Below, piece by piece: positions 42,901 through 51,170 of a DNA stretch of 64,000 bases. The position numbers and the translations under genes were made by a program. How positions within the stretch are numbered: position 1 is the first letter of the stretch; every line of letters starts with the position of its first letter. This DNA is from Aminipila sp963524205. Lineage in GTDB: Bacteria > Bacillota > Clostridia > Peptostreptococcales > Anaerovoracaceae. The stretch covers positions 67,849 through 131,848 of the forward strand of contig CAURED010000009.1 of assembly GCA_963524205.1 (NCBI GenBank), written 5' to 3'. The notes under the pieces were generated by a model that was not told the DNA's origin, did not search any database, and saw only the letters and a program-made list of their open reading frames with translations.

Positions 42901-44505
42901 ATCTTTCCAGCCATTAAACGCACAATTTGCAGGTGCCGTAAATCCATTATCCTTTACAATTATCTCGCTTCCTACATAAGCAGCGTCCGGTGCCATTGTT
43001 CCGGTTCCAGCTCCTGCATTATAGCTTACAGTAAACTTTTCCTTTTCATGCGCTGTAAACGTGGCCTTAAAACTCATTGGCTGTGTCACGTTGCCTATAT
43101 TGTCTATTGTATAGCCTGCATGCTCATCTACTGGCACCCAGCCTGCGAAAGTATAGGTTACACTAGTTGTTTCCGGTTTTGTTGGATTTTCTGGTTTTGT
43201 TGCTGCTGATCTCTCATATACATTCTGAGTCTCCCCAAGTTGTGTTTTTCCATCTTCATTATAGAACTTAACTGCATACTGCGTCTTTGTTCTCTCGATT
43301 ACTGGTTTTTCATTACTTGGATTTATATTGCTGACGTCTACAGTCCTTACAGTACCATCTTCCGCTATATAACTTGCTCCCGCACTTTCATTTGTTACAA
43401 ATTGCTGATACTTATCAATATAATCCTTATTTAATCGGACAATAATCTCAAGAGTATCCCCTTCAGGGATAAAATTATCTAACGTCCATGTCACAGTTTT
43501 CCCATCTGAGGCTAATGACGCCGTTCCTCTTGTTGGTTTTTTCACTTCTACAACATCAAAGAATTCTTGGTTAATAACATCTTTAACCGTTACTTGTGAA
43601 GTTATTGTCTTAGCTATATCACTAAATGTATCTGATAAATCACTTGGATTTGTTACATTATTATGATATTTGGAAGCTGGGCTGGAAGCATATTTTTTTA
43701 AAGTATTACTTGCTCCGTTGTCTAAAGACAAACCTATTGTATAAACAGTTGCCTTATCTTTTATAACCTGTTTATACGACTCTCCTTCCAAACCATTATC
43801 TGGCTTACCGTCAGACAAAAAAATCACATAGACAGGTTTTGAATTACCGCTGCTTGACTTTAAACTGTCTATATACTGGTTCGCTTTTTTCAAAGCTGCT
43901 GTATAGTTTGTACCTTTTTGTATATAATCCCCAGGGCGTGAAGGCTGCGGTGTTTCCAATCCGTCAACTAAATTTAATATTTGATTTTTATTATTGGTAG
44001 CATCTACGGTATACCCGCTTCTCACATCACTATCAAATGCGACAAATGCAACCTTATTATTACTTTTAATATTTGGGATAATAGTATTTAATGATACGCC
44101 TAAGGCTTGTTTTGCAAGTGTCCATCTGTTAACATCCACTTTGTGAGTACAAACTTCAGGTTCTTTATCATAGGTTTCGTGGCATTCTTTACATTCATAA
44201 TAAGGAAATAACCAACCATGTTTTTCAAAATTTGTACTGCCACATTCTCTTTTAACTCCTGAGTCATAACCCATACTACCAGAATAGTCCATAACAACTA
44301 CTACATCTGCCCCTGGATTATTTACTTCTATAGGAGAACCTTTTGCCTGTAAAGTAATCTTTGCAGTGCCTTCTTTAGCATCAATCCATTGAGCTGTTTT
44401 CATTAATTCTGGACTAATCTTGGTATCTGCGAAAGCTACTGGGGGAATAAGAGTCATGCACATTACTATTACTAGTAATAATGCTAACCTTTGTTTTATT
44501 TTCAT
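39934..44505 (-). CDS. Giant SLH-anchored surface protein with VWA domain and tandem repeats
   Basis: 1523 residues from the ATG at 44505 (GGAGG seven bases upstream). Signal peptide to about residue 26; VWA domain about 60-330 with a MIDAS DYSGS (D73, S75, S77); a Cys/His insertion right after it (C88, C105, C108, C119, H121); two InlB-like beta repeats (about 410-560); MBG-type repeats about 560-1260, including near-identical 154-residue units; an Asn/His linker; three SLH domains at the C-terminus (ITREEVATIFYRLL, ITRAEFAAIASRF, ITRAEAMTLINKVL). SLH domains bind pyruvylated cell-wall polymer, so the protein is displayed on the surface and probably mediates adhesion. Confidence 0.93.
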   Translation of the reverse strand: MKIKQRLALLLVIVMCMTLIPPVAFADTKISPELMKTAQWIDAKEGTAKITLQAKGSPIEVNNPGADVVVVMDYSGSMGYDSGVKRECGSTNFEKHGWLFPYYECKECHETYDKEPEVCTHKVDVNRWTLAKQALGVSLNTIIPNIKSNNKVAFVAFDSDVRSGYTVDATNNKNQILNLVDGLETPQPSRPGDYIQKGTNYTAALKKANQYIDSLKSSSGNSKPVYVIFLSDGKPDNGLEGESYKQVIKDKATVYTIGLSLDNGASNTLKKYASSPASKYHNNVTNPSDLSDTFSDIAKTITSQVTVKDVINQEFFDVVEVKKPTRGTASLASDGKTVTWTLDNFIPEGDTLEIIVRLNKDYIDKYQQFVTNESAGASYIAEDGTVRTVDVSNINPSNEKPVIERTKTQYAVKFYNEDGKTQLGETQNVYERSAATKPENPTKPETTSVTYTFAGWVPVDEHAGYTIDNIGNVTQPMSFKATFTAHEKEKFTVSYNAGAGTGTMAPDAAYVGSEIIVKDNGFTAPANCAFNGWKDATGGNVATGSILTGNTVLTAQWRTLEEVPGVKAEGYEGIYDGIGHGITVTAPAGAKVEYSLNGTDWTETNPKYTNAMDSKTVQYRVSMKGYKTVEGSADVKIAKKPITVESGSLERVYDGKPLTALTAVVKGLAAVDEGKITATATGSITDAGSMSNAAVVNGNSDLLNNYTVFEQFGTLTVTARPVTLTAKSATLDWTGEKLNVEAPGYDITGGTLAEGQTITSVTVSEGQTDPGEYTTTVSNAQIGTFTGNYAIKYAEGKLVIKQLDMSSKVKAEGYEGVYDGTAHGIKVEGPSGAKVEYSVENSLTSVGELTVGYTVSKPGYADVTGSKNIKLTARPVTLTAKNAELDWTGEKLNVEAPGYDITSGTLAEGQTITNATVSEGQTDPGEYTTTVSNAQIGTFTGNYAIKYAEGKLVIKQLDMSSKVKAEGYEGVYDGTAHGIKVEGPSGAKVEYSVENSLTSVGELTVGYTVSKPGYADVTGSKNIKLTARPVTLTAKSAEVDWTGEKLNVEAPGYDITGGTLAEGQTITSVTVSEGQTDPGEYTTTVSNAQIGTFTGNYAIKYAEGKLVIKHQDMGAQVKATGYEGVYDGEIHGIKLDLPEGAEVLFKDNNGNDNAFVNAGKHVVEYNVKKLGYNDVTGSAIVNITTRPITLIAGSASKTYDGTALTTTSYAISAGAIVTGQSIAVTVTGSQIQVGSTASAISSVVITDAEGMNINSNYGIKLFNGTLTITSAGGSHHHNDNNNNNNNNTTTINDEAVPLAGTMELNKTDHFNYVKGYQDGNVKPLNNITREEVATIFYRLLTEPSRAMYFSKDENFSDIASSRWSLNSIATLANGKVLTGYENGTFGATRPITRAEFAAIASRFDSLEQTTDNQFSDVSNHWAKSYINSAAKKGWINGYEDGTFKPDQYITRAEAMTLINKVLERRVDAAGLMNGYKVFPDNKENAWYYYQVIEATNNHKYADRKNMSDMEKWTEILSDKTWNE
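41179..42345. repeat. Tandem 462-bp repeats within the surface-protein gene
   Basis: Units begin at 41179, 41641 and 42103; the third is cut short around 42345 where the sequence changes to a diverged repeat. The copies differ at only scattered bases across hundreds of positions. They encode 154 residues each (LVIKQLDMSSKVKAEGYEG..., then GYDIT-GTLAEGQTIT). This could allow copy number to change by recombination. Confidence 0.85.
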
Positions 44506-44531
44506 ACATGAACCTCCGTCACTTGATCGCA

Positions 44532-45269
44532 CTAATCATTCAAAGAACCGTCCTGGAAATCTTGCGTAGCAAGTTCTTTCTTCACTATTTGGTATTCCAA
44601 AACCACCACTTTCTCTAATTCATCCATTTGAACATTCCTAACATCAGAAACACACTTAATTTCCTCTGTTTCATTTATTAGCGCAGAAATATCATAATTA
44701 GAACCAAGCTGAATTCCTTCAATGGTCTCTGTATGCCTTACGTCACCTGTATCTAACTTTAAAATATGAGTTACAGTTAGTTTGGCAGGTGCTGGTTCAA
44801 CCACAATGGCTGGTTCTGTAACCACTAATTCTTCAGTTACAATGGCTGGTTCTGTGACCACTGGTTCTTCAACCACAATAGCCGGTTCTGTAGCCACTGG
44901 TTCTTCAGCCTCAATAGCAGGCTCTGTAACCACTGGTTCTTCTACTGCAGGTTTCTCAGCCACTGGTTCTTGCACTACTGGCGCCTCCACTTTTGGTTCC
45001 TCTACAGTTGGCTGTTCTGCTGCAGGTTTCTCAATTACTGGTACTTCTGCTTCCGGCAAATTCCCACTTTCATCTTTTACCGTATCCTTGTTCTGTTCTG
45101 TACTTTCATTGCTTTGAGTTGTGCTAATCATTTCGTTGTTCGTTGTAACTGACTCTACCACACCAGCTGCCACTTCATTATCAGCTATATTCGCCGCAAA
45201 TGCACTTGAAGGTATACCAACCGCAACTACTAAAGCAACTAATGCTGCTCCAATTCGTTTTTTTCGCAT
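44532..45269 (-). CDS. Exported Pro/Glu/Val-repeat protein
   Basis: 245 residues. Signal peptide to about residue 26 (PSSAFA), an acidic Thr/Ser-rich stretch, then imperfect 11-residue repeats of the form EEPVVTEPAIV (about 95-160). A C-terminal domain of some 85 residues (LTVTHILKLDTGDVRHTETI...) resembles MucBP-like beta-grasp modules. No anchor is seen. It is the gene just before the VWA/SLH gene (26 bp) and probably a spacer-type surface partner. Confidence 0.78.
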   Translation of the reverse strand: MRKKRIGAALVALVVAVGIPSSAFAANIADNEVAAGVVESVTTNNEMISTTQSNESTEQNKDTVKDESGNLPEAEVPVIEKPAAEQPTVEEPKVEAPVVQEPVAEKPAVEEPVVTEPAIEAEEPVATEPAIVVEEPVVTEPAIVTEELVVTEPAIVVEPAPAKLTVTHILKLDTGDVRHTETIEGIQLGSNYDISALINETEEIKCVSDVRNVQMDELEKVVVLEYQIVKKELATQDFQDGSLND

Positions 45270-45285
45270 TTCAAAAACTCCCTTC

Positions 45286-45780
45286 TTAAATAATATTTTG
45301 TTCTAGCCCAATTACATCAGCTTGATATCCTTGTTCACATGCACTGTCTATGATTTTAATTAGCTCCAATGCACTTCTAAAATTAAGTTTTTGCTTCTTT
45401 TCTACCCATTGGACTGTACCCTGCCAACTGGCATTTTGTCTGAACTTTATTTGCAATATGAAAGTAGCCTTTTCACCGCTTTCACTACCAGTATCAAATT
45501 TTCTCATTGCTTTTTTTGCCTCCCTTATTTCGGTTCTATTGAGAGCAACGATTTTATCTTCATTTCTAAATCCCCTTTTGTTAGTACTTGCACCTGGGCA
45601 TTGTATAGCATCCATTATTTCCTCTATTATTATTAACATTTGATGTATGTCTCCAAACCTAATAGAATTAACTTTCTTGTAGCCAGAATATATTCGTCCT
45701 ATTAACGCCCCCTCTATACACTTATCTATGCAGACTAAATAATTAGGTAGAAATGTCGTTATTGTTTCTAAGTCTCCCAT
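45286..45780 (-). CDS. Conserved cytoplasmic protein of unknown function in the surface-protein operon
   Basis: 164 residues with no signal peptide or membrane helix. The central part has IRFGDIHQMLIIIEEIMDAI and the C-terminal part the segment RQNASWQGTVQWVEKKQ; I do not recognise a named family. It is the first gene of the operon leading to the VWA/SLH protein. Possible roles are regulation or export help. Confidence 0.6.
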   Translation of the reverse strand: MGDLETITTFLPNYLVCIDKCIEGALIGRIYSGYKKVNSIRFGDIHQMLIIIEEIMDAIQCPGASTNKRGFRNEDKIVALNRTEIREAKKAMRKFDTGSESGEKATFILQIKFRQNASWQGTVQWVEKKQKLNFRSALELIKIIDSACEQGYQADVIGLEQNII

Positions 45781-46335
45781 ATTTTTCCCCTTTTGCTAAT
45801 GGATTATTACATATTTATCCTACATCTTCATTATTACATCTGATAGTCACAAACCGGTCACATTTTTAGTTATTTAAATATTTTTTTAATATTTTTTAAC
45901 TTTACGGTCACAAATAGCTATTATTATTGCTTTTGGTTTATTTTTTTGTGACTTTTATTATTATATCTGAAATCTTTCCGAATTCTAATCCGGAAATTTA
46001 TTCCTTTTACTTTTCCTATGTATGATTGTGCAAAATAAATGCTAAATTATGTAATTTTACCCCCCTTAAATATAACAAAAACTAAAATAAGACTCTAAAT
46101 GAAATCATTATATAAACTTATATCTCATCGAGTCTTAATTTGTTATTAAATATATTATCTAGTTTTTAATCTATGACGTTATCAAGATTACTGCATATTA
46201 TTCTACTACTATATACTATCTATTTACTAGTAAGTATCATAACAAAATATCTGCTAATTTCAATGGTTTTTCGACGTTTATTTACGGATATTTTTGTGTT
46301 TTCCACTCCAATATAAATTCACATGGTAAAACAAA
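45781..46335. promoter_or_regulatory. Long upstream region of the surface-protein operon with GTCACA repeats
   Basis: AT-rich gap. GTCACA occurs at 45846-45851, 45857-45862 (11-bp period) and 45907-45912, and inverted (TGTGAC) at 45947-45952. An 11-bp direct-repeat period is what SARP/OmpR-type winged helices bind, and such a regulator is encoded at 38591-39805. An AAGACTC/GAGTCTT inverted repeat is at about 46089-46138. No gene is seen. Confidence 0.45.
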
Positions 46336-46393
46336 AAAGGCAAGCTGTTCTCTGAGATGCTAAGTAGCATGTCAGAGAACAGCCTGCCTCTAA
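46336..46393 (-). terminator. Terminator of pduL
   Basis: A stem of more than 20 paired bases (AGGCA..GCTGTTCTCTGA..ATGCTA and complement, with small bulges) followed by six Ts on the minus strand. Confidence 0.88.
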
Positions 46394-46415
46394 TTTTTTG
46401 TTATATTGTGAAAAA

Positions 46416-46988
46416 CTATTTAATAATTGTACATACTGAATCAGGACCGCAGCCTGCTGCATTTCCTTCGTCTGTATCAAGATGTACTTCTCTTTCGTGA
46501 GCATCTCCTGAACGAACTAGAACATTGTCAAATACAAGTCCTCTTTCGCCTTCAAGTTTTATGCTTACGATGTCTTTATCCTTAACTCCTGCTTCAGCAG
46601 CCTGTGCTGGTGAAAGATGTACGTGTCTAAGTGCAACCATTACACCATGGTCAAGCTCTACTTCTCCACAAGGTCCAATTAGCTTGCATCCAGGTGTTCC
46701 TTCAAGCTTACCGGATTCCCTTACAGGCGCTTTAATTCCGATAGTTCTTGCATCAGTCATAGCAAGTTCTATCTGAGTTTCAGGTCTAGCAGGTCCAAGA
46801 ACTCTAATACCTTTTAAAGTTCCCTTAGGCCCTACGATATCCACTTTTTCTTCACAAGCAAACTGTCCTGGCTGTACAAGATCCTTTGTAGGAGTAAGTT
46901 TATGTCCTGCTCCGAATAGTGTTTCAATATCTGCATCTTTTAAGTGCAGGTGTTTGTTTGATAAACCAATTTTTACTTCATAGCTCAT
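46416..46988 (-). CDS. pduL: Phosphate propanoyltransferase (PduL family)
   Basis: 190 residues of the PduL fold with the zinc-binding signatures SNKHLHL near the N-terminus, ALRHVHLSPAQA and EREVHLDTDEGNAAG. PduL interconverts acyl-CoA and acyl-phosphate. There is no microcompartment shell gene or leader helix here, so it probably acts as the housekeeping phosphotransacylase. It is monocistronic by its terminator. Confidence 0.93.
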   Translation of the reverse strand: MSYEVKIGLSNKHLHLKDADIETLFGAGHKLTPTKDLVQPGQFACEEKVDIVGPKGTLKGIRVLGPARPETQIELAMTDARTIGIKAPVRESGKLEGTPGCKLIGPCGEVELDHGVMVALRHVHLSPAQAAEAGVKDKDIVSIKLEGERGLVFDNVLVRSGDAHEREVHLDTDEGNAAGCGPDSVCTIIK

Positions 46989-47021
46989 TTTTTATGTTCT
47001 CCTTTATGTATAATAATAAAA

Positions 47022-47055
47022 TGCCTTATCCAAACAAATATTTAGAAAGGCATAA
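47022..47055 (-). terminator. Hairpin after hpt
   Basis: ATGCCTT/AAGGCAT arms with T-rich tail on the minus strand, between hpt and pduL. Confidence 0.5.
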
Positions 47056-47074
47056 AACTAATCAAAAGATATTT

Positions 47075-47611
47075 CTAGCTTTCTAAAAAACTTATATATG
47101 GTAAATTTCTATATTTCTGGTCATAGTCAAGACCATAACCAATGATAAATTTATCCTCTACTGTAAATCCTACATAATCAGCTTCTAATTCAATGCGTCT
47201 GCCACAAGGCTTATCTAAAAGCGAACAAATCTTAATGCATTTTGGGTTTCTACCTTCAAGATTTTGCTTTAGGTATTTTAATGTAATACCTGAATCTACA
47301 ATATCTTCAACAATAATTACATTTCGTCCTTCAATGGATGTATCTAAATCTTTTAAAATTCGAACTACTCCAGAGGTTTTAGTTGATGCTCCATAACTTG
47401 AACATGCCATAAAATCAATAGCACAATCCAATTTAATATTTTTCACAATATCTGCCATCCAGAGAACAGCACCCTTTAAAATTCCTACAACAAGAACTTC
47501 CTGACCTGCAAATTCTTCTGAGATCTGAGTTCCTATTTCCTCAGCTCTTTTTGAAATCTGTTCCTGCGTAATCATTACAGTTCCTATTTTATCCTGATAA
47601 TTATTTTCCAT
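47075..47611 (-). CDS. hpt: Hypoxanthine phosphoribosyltransferase
   Basis: 178 residues from the ATG at 47611, which is fused to the preceding stop (TGATG) and has AAGGAG eight bases upstream. The PRPP-binding loop is VIIVEDIVDSGITLKYL; LVVGILKGAVLWMADIV and DYVGFTVEDKFIIGYGLDY are also typical. It makes IMP or GMP from the free base and PRPP. In an operon with DUF1232 and engB. Confidence 0.94.
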   Translation of the reverse strand: MENNYQDKIGTVMITQEQISKRAEEIGTQISEEFAGQEVLVVGILKGAVLWMADIVKNIKLDCAIDFMACSSYGASTKTSGVVRILKDLDTSIEGRNVIIVEDIVDSGITLKYLKQNLEGRNPKCIKICSLLDKPCGRRIELEADYVGFTVEDKFIIGYGLDYDQKYRNLPYISFLES

Positions 47612-47952
47612 CAATCTGACTCCTTGTTATCATGCACATTAACTTCATAAGTTGCGTCATTTATTATATTTTTCTCTTTATATTTCTTTGACAGGTCCTC
47701 TGTCTTTTCTCCTACCCAGTATTTGTCTAATACATCCTTTAAATGCCATAAAATCCAAATCCAGACTACTAAATCATCCATCCATGCAATAGGAAAAAGC
47801 ACAGGAGGAATTAAGTCTATGGGAGAGACTAAATAAATTATACCCAAAACAATCAAAAGTTTCTTTCTTAGGGGTACTGATTTATCCTTCATCATAAACT
47901 TTATTGCTTTAATTCTTTTGAAGATAACATTGAAACCAATAAATTGATACAT
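47611..47952 (-). CDS. DUF1232 (YkvA-like) small membrane protein
   Basis: 113 residues. The family motif is KKLLIVLGIIYLVSPIDLIP near 30-49, ending PIAWMDDLVVW; one or two hydrophobic segments. Function unknown. Its stop overlaps the hpt start by one base. Confidence 0.85.
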   Translation of the reverse strand: MYQFIGFNVIFKRIKAIKFMMKDKSVPLRKKLLIVLGIIYLVSPIDLIPPVLFPIAWMDDLVVWIWILWHLKDVLDKYWVGEKTEDLSKKYKEKNIINDATYEVNVHDNKESD

Positions 47953-47978
47953 CTAGGTTCTCTCCTCTGGTTTTACCA

Positions 47979-48584
47979 TTATTCAGCTACACTTGCAGAG
48001 GCTTCTATAAGTTGTTCAAGTTCATCAAGCAGCATGTCATAACCAGTTTTTTTCAAAGTTGAAACAGGTATAACCTTATCCTCTGCAGATAACCCCAATG
48101 TCTTTCTTATAACACTTATACATTTTTGTTTTTCATTGGTAGATACCTTATCCGCCTTAGTTGCAACAACAATGCCATCTAATCCAAAATGCCTTAAATA
48201 TTCATACATTTGAACATCTTGTACTGACGGAGCGTGTCTGATATCAACCAGTTGTATAACCTTTAACAGCGTTGGTCTTCCCTCAAGATACATTTCTATC
48301 ATCTCACCCCAGCCCTCAGACTGTGACCTTGAAATTTTTGCATATCCATAGCCAGGCAAATCAACAATTCTAAATTCATCATTAATTCTATAGAAATTAA
48401 TAGTTCTTGTTTTTCCAGGATTCCCACTAGTTCTAGCAAGGTTTCTTCTATTTGTTAGAAGATTCAAAAGCGAGGATTTACCAACATTCGAACGCCCCGC
48501 AAAAGCAATCTCTGGCACATTTGCCTCGGGATATTGGCTAGGCTTTACTGCAACTGTCTCAATATCTGCCTTCTTTATAATCAT
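47979..48584 (-). CDS. engB: Ribosome-assembly GTPase EngB/YsxC
   Basis: 201 residues from the ATG at 48584 (AAGGAAAAG upstream). G1 AFAGRSNVGKSSLLN, G3 VDLPGYGYAKI, G4 TKADK. Essential GTPase for assembly of the large ribosomal subunit. It follows lon by 40 bp, the order usual in Firmicutes. Confidence 0.95.
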   Translation of the reverse strand: MIIKKADIETVAVKPSQYPEANVPEIAFAGRSNVGKSSLLNLLTNRRNLARTSGNPGKTRTINFYRINDEFRIVDLPGYGYAKISRSQSEGWGEMIEMYLEGRPTLLKVIQLVDIRHAPSVQDVQMYEYLRHFGLDGIVVATKADKVSTNEKQKCISVIRKTLGLSAEDKVIPVSTLKKTGYDMLLDELEQLIEASASVAE

Positions 48585-48624
48585 ATCACTTTTCCTTAAT
48601 TCTTTCAATGTCCTTGATTATTAT

Positions 48625-51105
48625 TTACTTAACAAGCGCATGTTCAAGAGCATCATCTACTGTTTTAATTAATACAAACTCTAGTTTCTTTCTTATATTT
48701 GCAGGTATATCGTCAATATCTCTTTCATTATCTGCAGGTAAAAGTATCTTAGTAATCCCTGCTCTGTGAGCCGCAAGAACTTTCTCCCTAATACCACCTA
48801 CAGGTAAAACCTTTCCTCTAAGTGTTATTTCACCAGTCATAGCAACATCTTTTCTAACAGGTGTACTAGTTAGTGTTGAAATAATAGCTGTGCACATAGT
48901 CACACCAGCAGAAGGACCGTCCTTTGGAGTAGCTCCCTCTGGTATATGGATATGCAAATCCTGAGTTTTATAGAAGTCTTCAGCTACGCCAAGCTTATTC
49001 ACTATAGATCTGATATAACTAATTCCAGCCTTAGCAGATTCCTGCATTACTTCCCCAAGCTGACCAGTTAAAACAAGTTTCCCTGTACCAGGGACGCATG
49101 TAGTCTCAATAAATAAAGTGTCTCCCCCTACAATGGTCCACGCCAGACCTGTAGTTACACCAATTTCATTTTCACCTTGAATGATATCATACCTGTATTT
49201 CTTTTTGCCTAAATAGCTTTCTAAGTTTTTAGGAGTTATTCTATAATTTCTTTCCTTATTTGTAACTATCTTCCTTGCAACCTTTCTGCAAAGGTTAGCA
49301 ATTTCCCTCTCAAGATTTCTTACACCGGATTCTCTAGTATAGTAATTTATTAAATCACGAACAGTAGCCTCTGATATACTTATATCTGTAGATTTCAATC
49401 CATGCTCCTTAACCTTCTTAGGGATTAAATACTTTTCAGAAATATTTACTTTCTCTTCTTCTGTGTATCCTGAAACATGAATAACTTCCATTCTGTCTAA
49501 TAATGGCCTTGGAATAGTATCAATAGTATTAGCCGTAGTTATAAACATTACCTTAGAAAGATCAAATGGAATTTCTAGATAATGATCCATAAAGTCTTTA
49601 TTCTGCTCAGGGTCAAGAACTTCTAGTAATGCTGAAGCTGGATCCCCCTTAAAATCTGCACCAATCTTATCTACTTCATCAAATAAGAATATCGGATTAT
49701 TTGTACCTGCATCCTTTATACTTGATATTACTCGACCTGGAATTGCACCAATATAAGTTCTCCTGTGTCCTCTAATTTCAGCCTCATCACGAACGCCGCC
49801 TAATGACATTCTTACAAAGTCTCTATTAATAGCCCTTGCAACTGATTTTGCTATAGAAGTCTTACCAACTCCTGGAGGTCCCACCAGACAAAGTATAGGA
49901 CCTTTGATACTATTGGAAAGCTGTATTACAGCCAAATATTCCAGAACTCTTTCTTTAACTTTTTCAAGTCCGTAATGATCTGCATTTAAAATCTTTTGTG
50001 CTTTTTTCAAATCAATATTCGATTTGGCAGACTTATTCCATGGTAATGCTAAAATAGTTTCCACATAAGTTCTAATAATACCACTCTCCGAGGACGAAGG
50101 CGGTAATTTACTAAACCTCTTAATTTCCTTGCTGACTTTATCTGCAGTTTTAGCAGGAAGTTTCAACTTTTTAAGCTGTTTATTCCAATTGTCTACTTCA
50201 TCTTCTACATCTTCTGTCTGTCCAAGTTCCTCCTGAATAACACGAAGCTGTTCTCGCAGATAGTATTCCTTTTGGTGTTTATTGATAGCAGTTTTAAGCT
50301 TTAGATTAATGTCCTGCTCAATATTCAGAATTTCAATTTCCCTAATCAGGATTTCGTTAACCTTTTCTAGTCTTGCATCTATATTGTAACATTCCAATAT
50401 TTCCTGTTTTTCTTCAGCTCTAATAGAGATGTGTGAAGTTATCAAATCTGCTAATCTTCCTGGCTGATTAATAGATGCAATGCTTGAATACACATCCTTT
50501 GAAGTTTTTGTATTAAGAGATAAATAATCATCAAAACTAGCAAGCGCTGCTCTCATTAACGCAGAAGTCTTTGACGAAATTTCTTCTGTGTCATCATCAG
50601 GGGTAGCTATTACTTTACACTTAAAATATGGCACTTCAAGAACGACGTCCTTTATCTCGCCTCTGCTCACTCCCTCCACTAAGACCCTGATTGAATCCCC
50701 TGGAAGTTTTAACATCTGCTTAATTTTAGCGATAGTGCCTACATGGTAAAAATCGTTTATGGTAGGTAAATCAGTATTCTCATCCTTTTGGGTTGCCAGG
50801 AAAATCTGCTGATTCATAATCATAGCCTTTTCTAAAGCATTTATAGATTTCTCCCTGCCAATATCAAAATGAAGAACCATACTAGGAAAAACTGAAAGGC
50901 CTCTAAGCGGAATCATTGGTAACACACGACTACCATCTTCACTTTCTTCCTCAAGCTCCTCAGTATTTTCATTTTTTTCGCTATCAGTTTCTTCTAATAC
51001 TTCATAATCTTCAAAATCAGAAAGTAAGCGATCTGATTCATCAAGTGCTTTTTCTAGTTCATCTTTTAATTTATCTAATATATCTTTCTTTTTTTGATCA
51101 GTCAT
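48625..51105 (-). CDS. lon: ATP-dependent protease Lon
   Basis: 826 residues. LON substrate domain (about 60-250), AAA+ module with GPPGVGKTS and Walker B NPIFLFDEVDKIG, and a C-terminal S16 protease domain with the Ser of PKDGPSAGVTM and downstream catalytic Lys. An acidic N-terminal extension of some 55 residues is a little longer than usual. It degrades damaged and regulatory proteins. Confidence 0.97.
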   Translation of the reverse strand: MTDQKKKDILDKLKDELEKALDESDRLLSDFEDYEVLEETDSEKNENTEELEEESEDGSRVLPMIPLRGLSVFPSMVLHFDIGREKSINALEKAMIMNQQIFLATQKDENTDLPTINDFYHVGTIAKIKQMLKLPGDSIRVLVEGVSRGEIKDVVLEVPYFKCKVIATPDDDTEEISSKTSALMRAALASFDDYLSLNTKTSKDVYSSIASINQPGRLADLITSHISIRAEEKQEILECYNIDARLEKVNEILIREIEILNIEQDINLKLKTAINKHQKEYYLREQLRVIQEELGQTEDVEDEVDNWNKQLKKLKLPAKTADKVSKEIKRFSKLPPSSSESGIIRTYVETILALPWNKSAKSNIDLKKAQKILNADHYGLEKVKERVLEYLAVIQLSNSIKGPILCLVGPPGVGKTSIAKSVARAINRDFVRMSLGGVRDEAEIRGHRRTYIGAIPGRVISSIKDAGTNNPIFLFDEVDKIGADFKGDPASALLEVLDPEQNKDFMDHYLEIPFDLSKVMFITTANTIDTIPRPLLDRMEVIHVSGYTEEEKVNISEKYLIPKKVKEHGLKSTDISISEATVRDLINYYTRESGVRNLEREIANLCRKVARKIVTNKERNYRITPKNLESYLGKKKYRYDIIQGENEIGVTTGLAWTIVGGDTLFIETTCVPGTGKLVLTGQLGEVMQESAKAGISYIRSIVNKLGVAEDFYKTQDLHIHIPEGATPKDGPSAGVTMCTAIISTLTSTPVRKDVAMTGEITLRGKVLPVGGIREKVLAAHRAGITKILLPADNERDIDDIPANIRKKLEFVLIKTVDDALEHALVK

Positions 51106-51170
51106 ATATTATCCTCCTGCATATCATCTTAAACAAAATAAGGCGACATAATTGCCGCCTGTTATTTCTG

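Noticed and set aside
44782..45117. Plus-strand Ser/Thr/Gly-rich frame opposite the EPVVTEPAIV repeats
   Set aside because: It is the antisense reading of a repetitive coding region, with no start signal.
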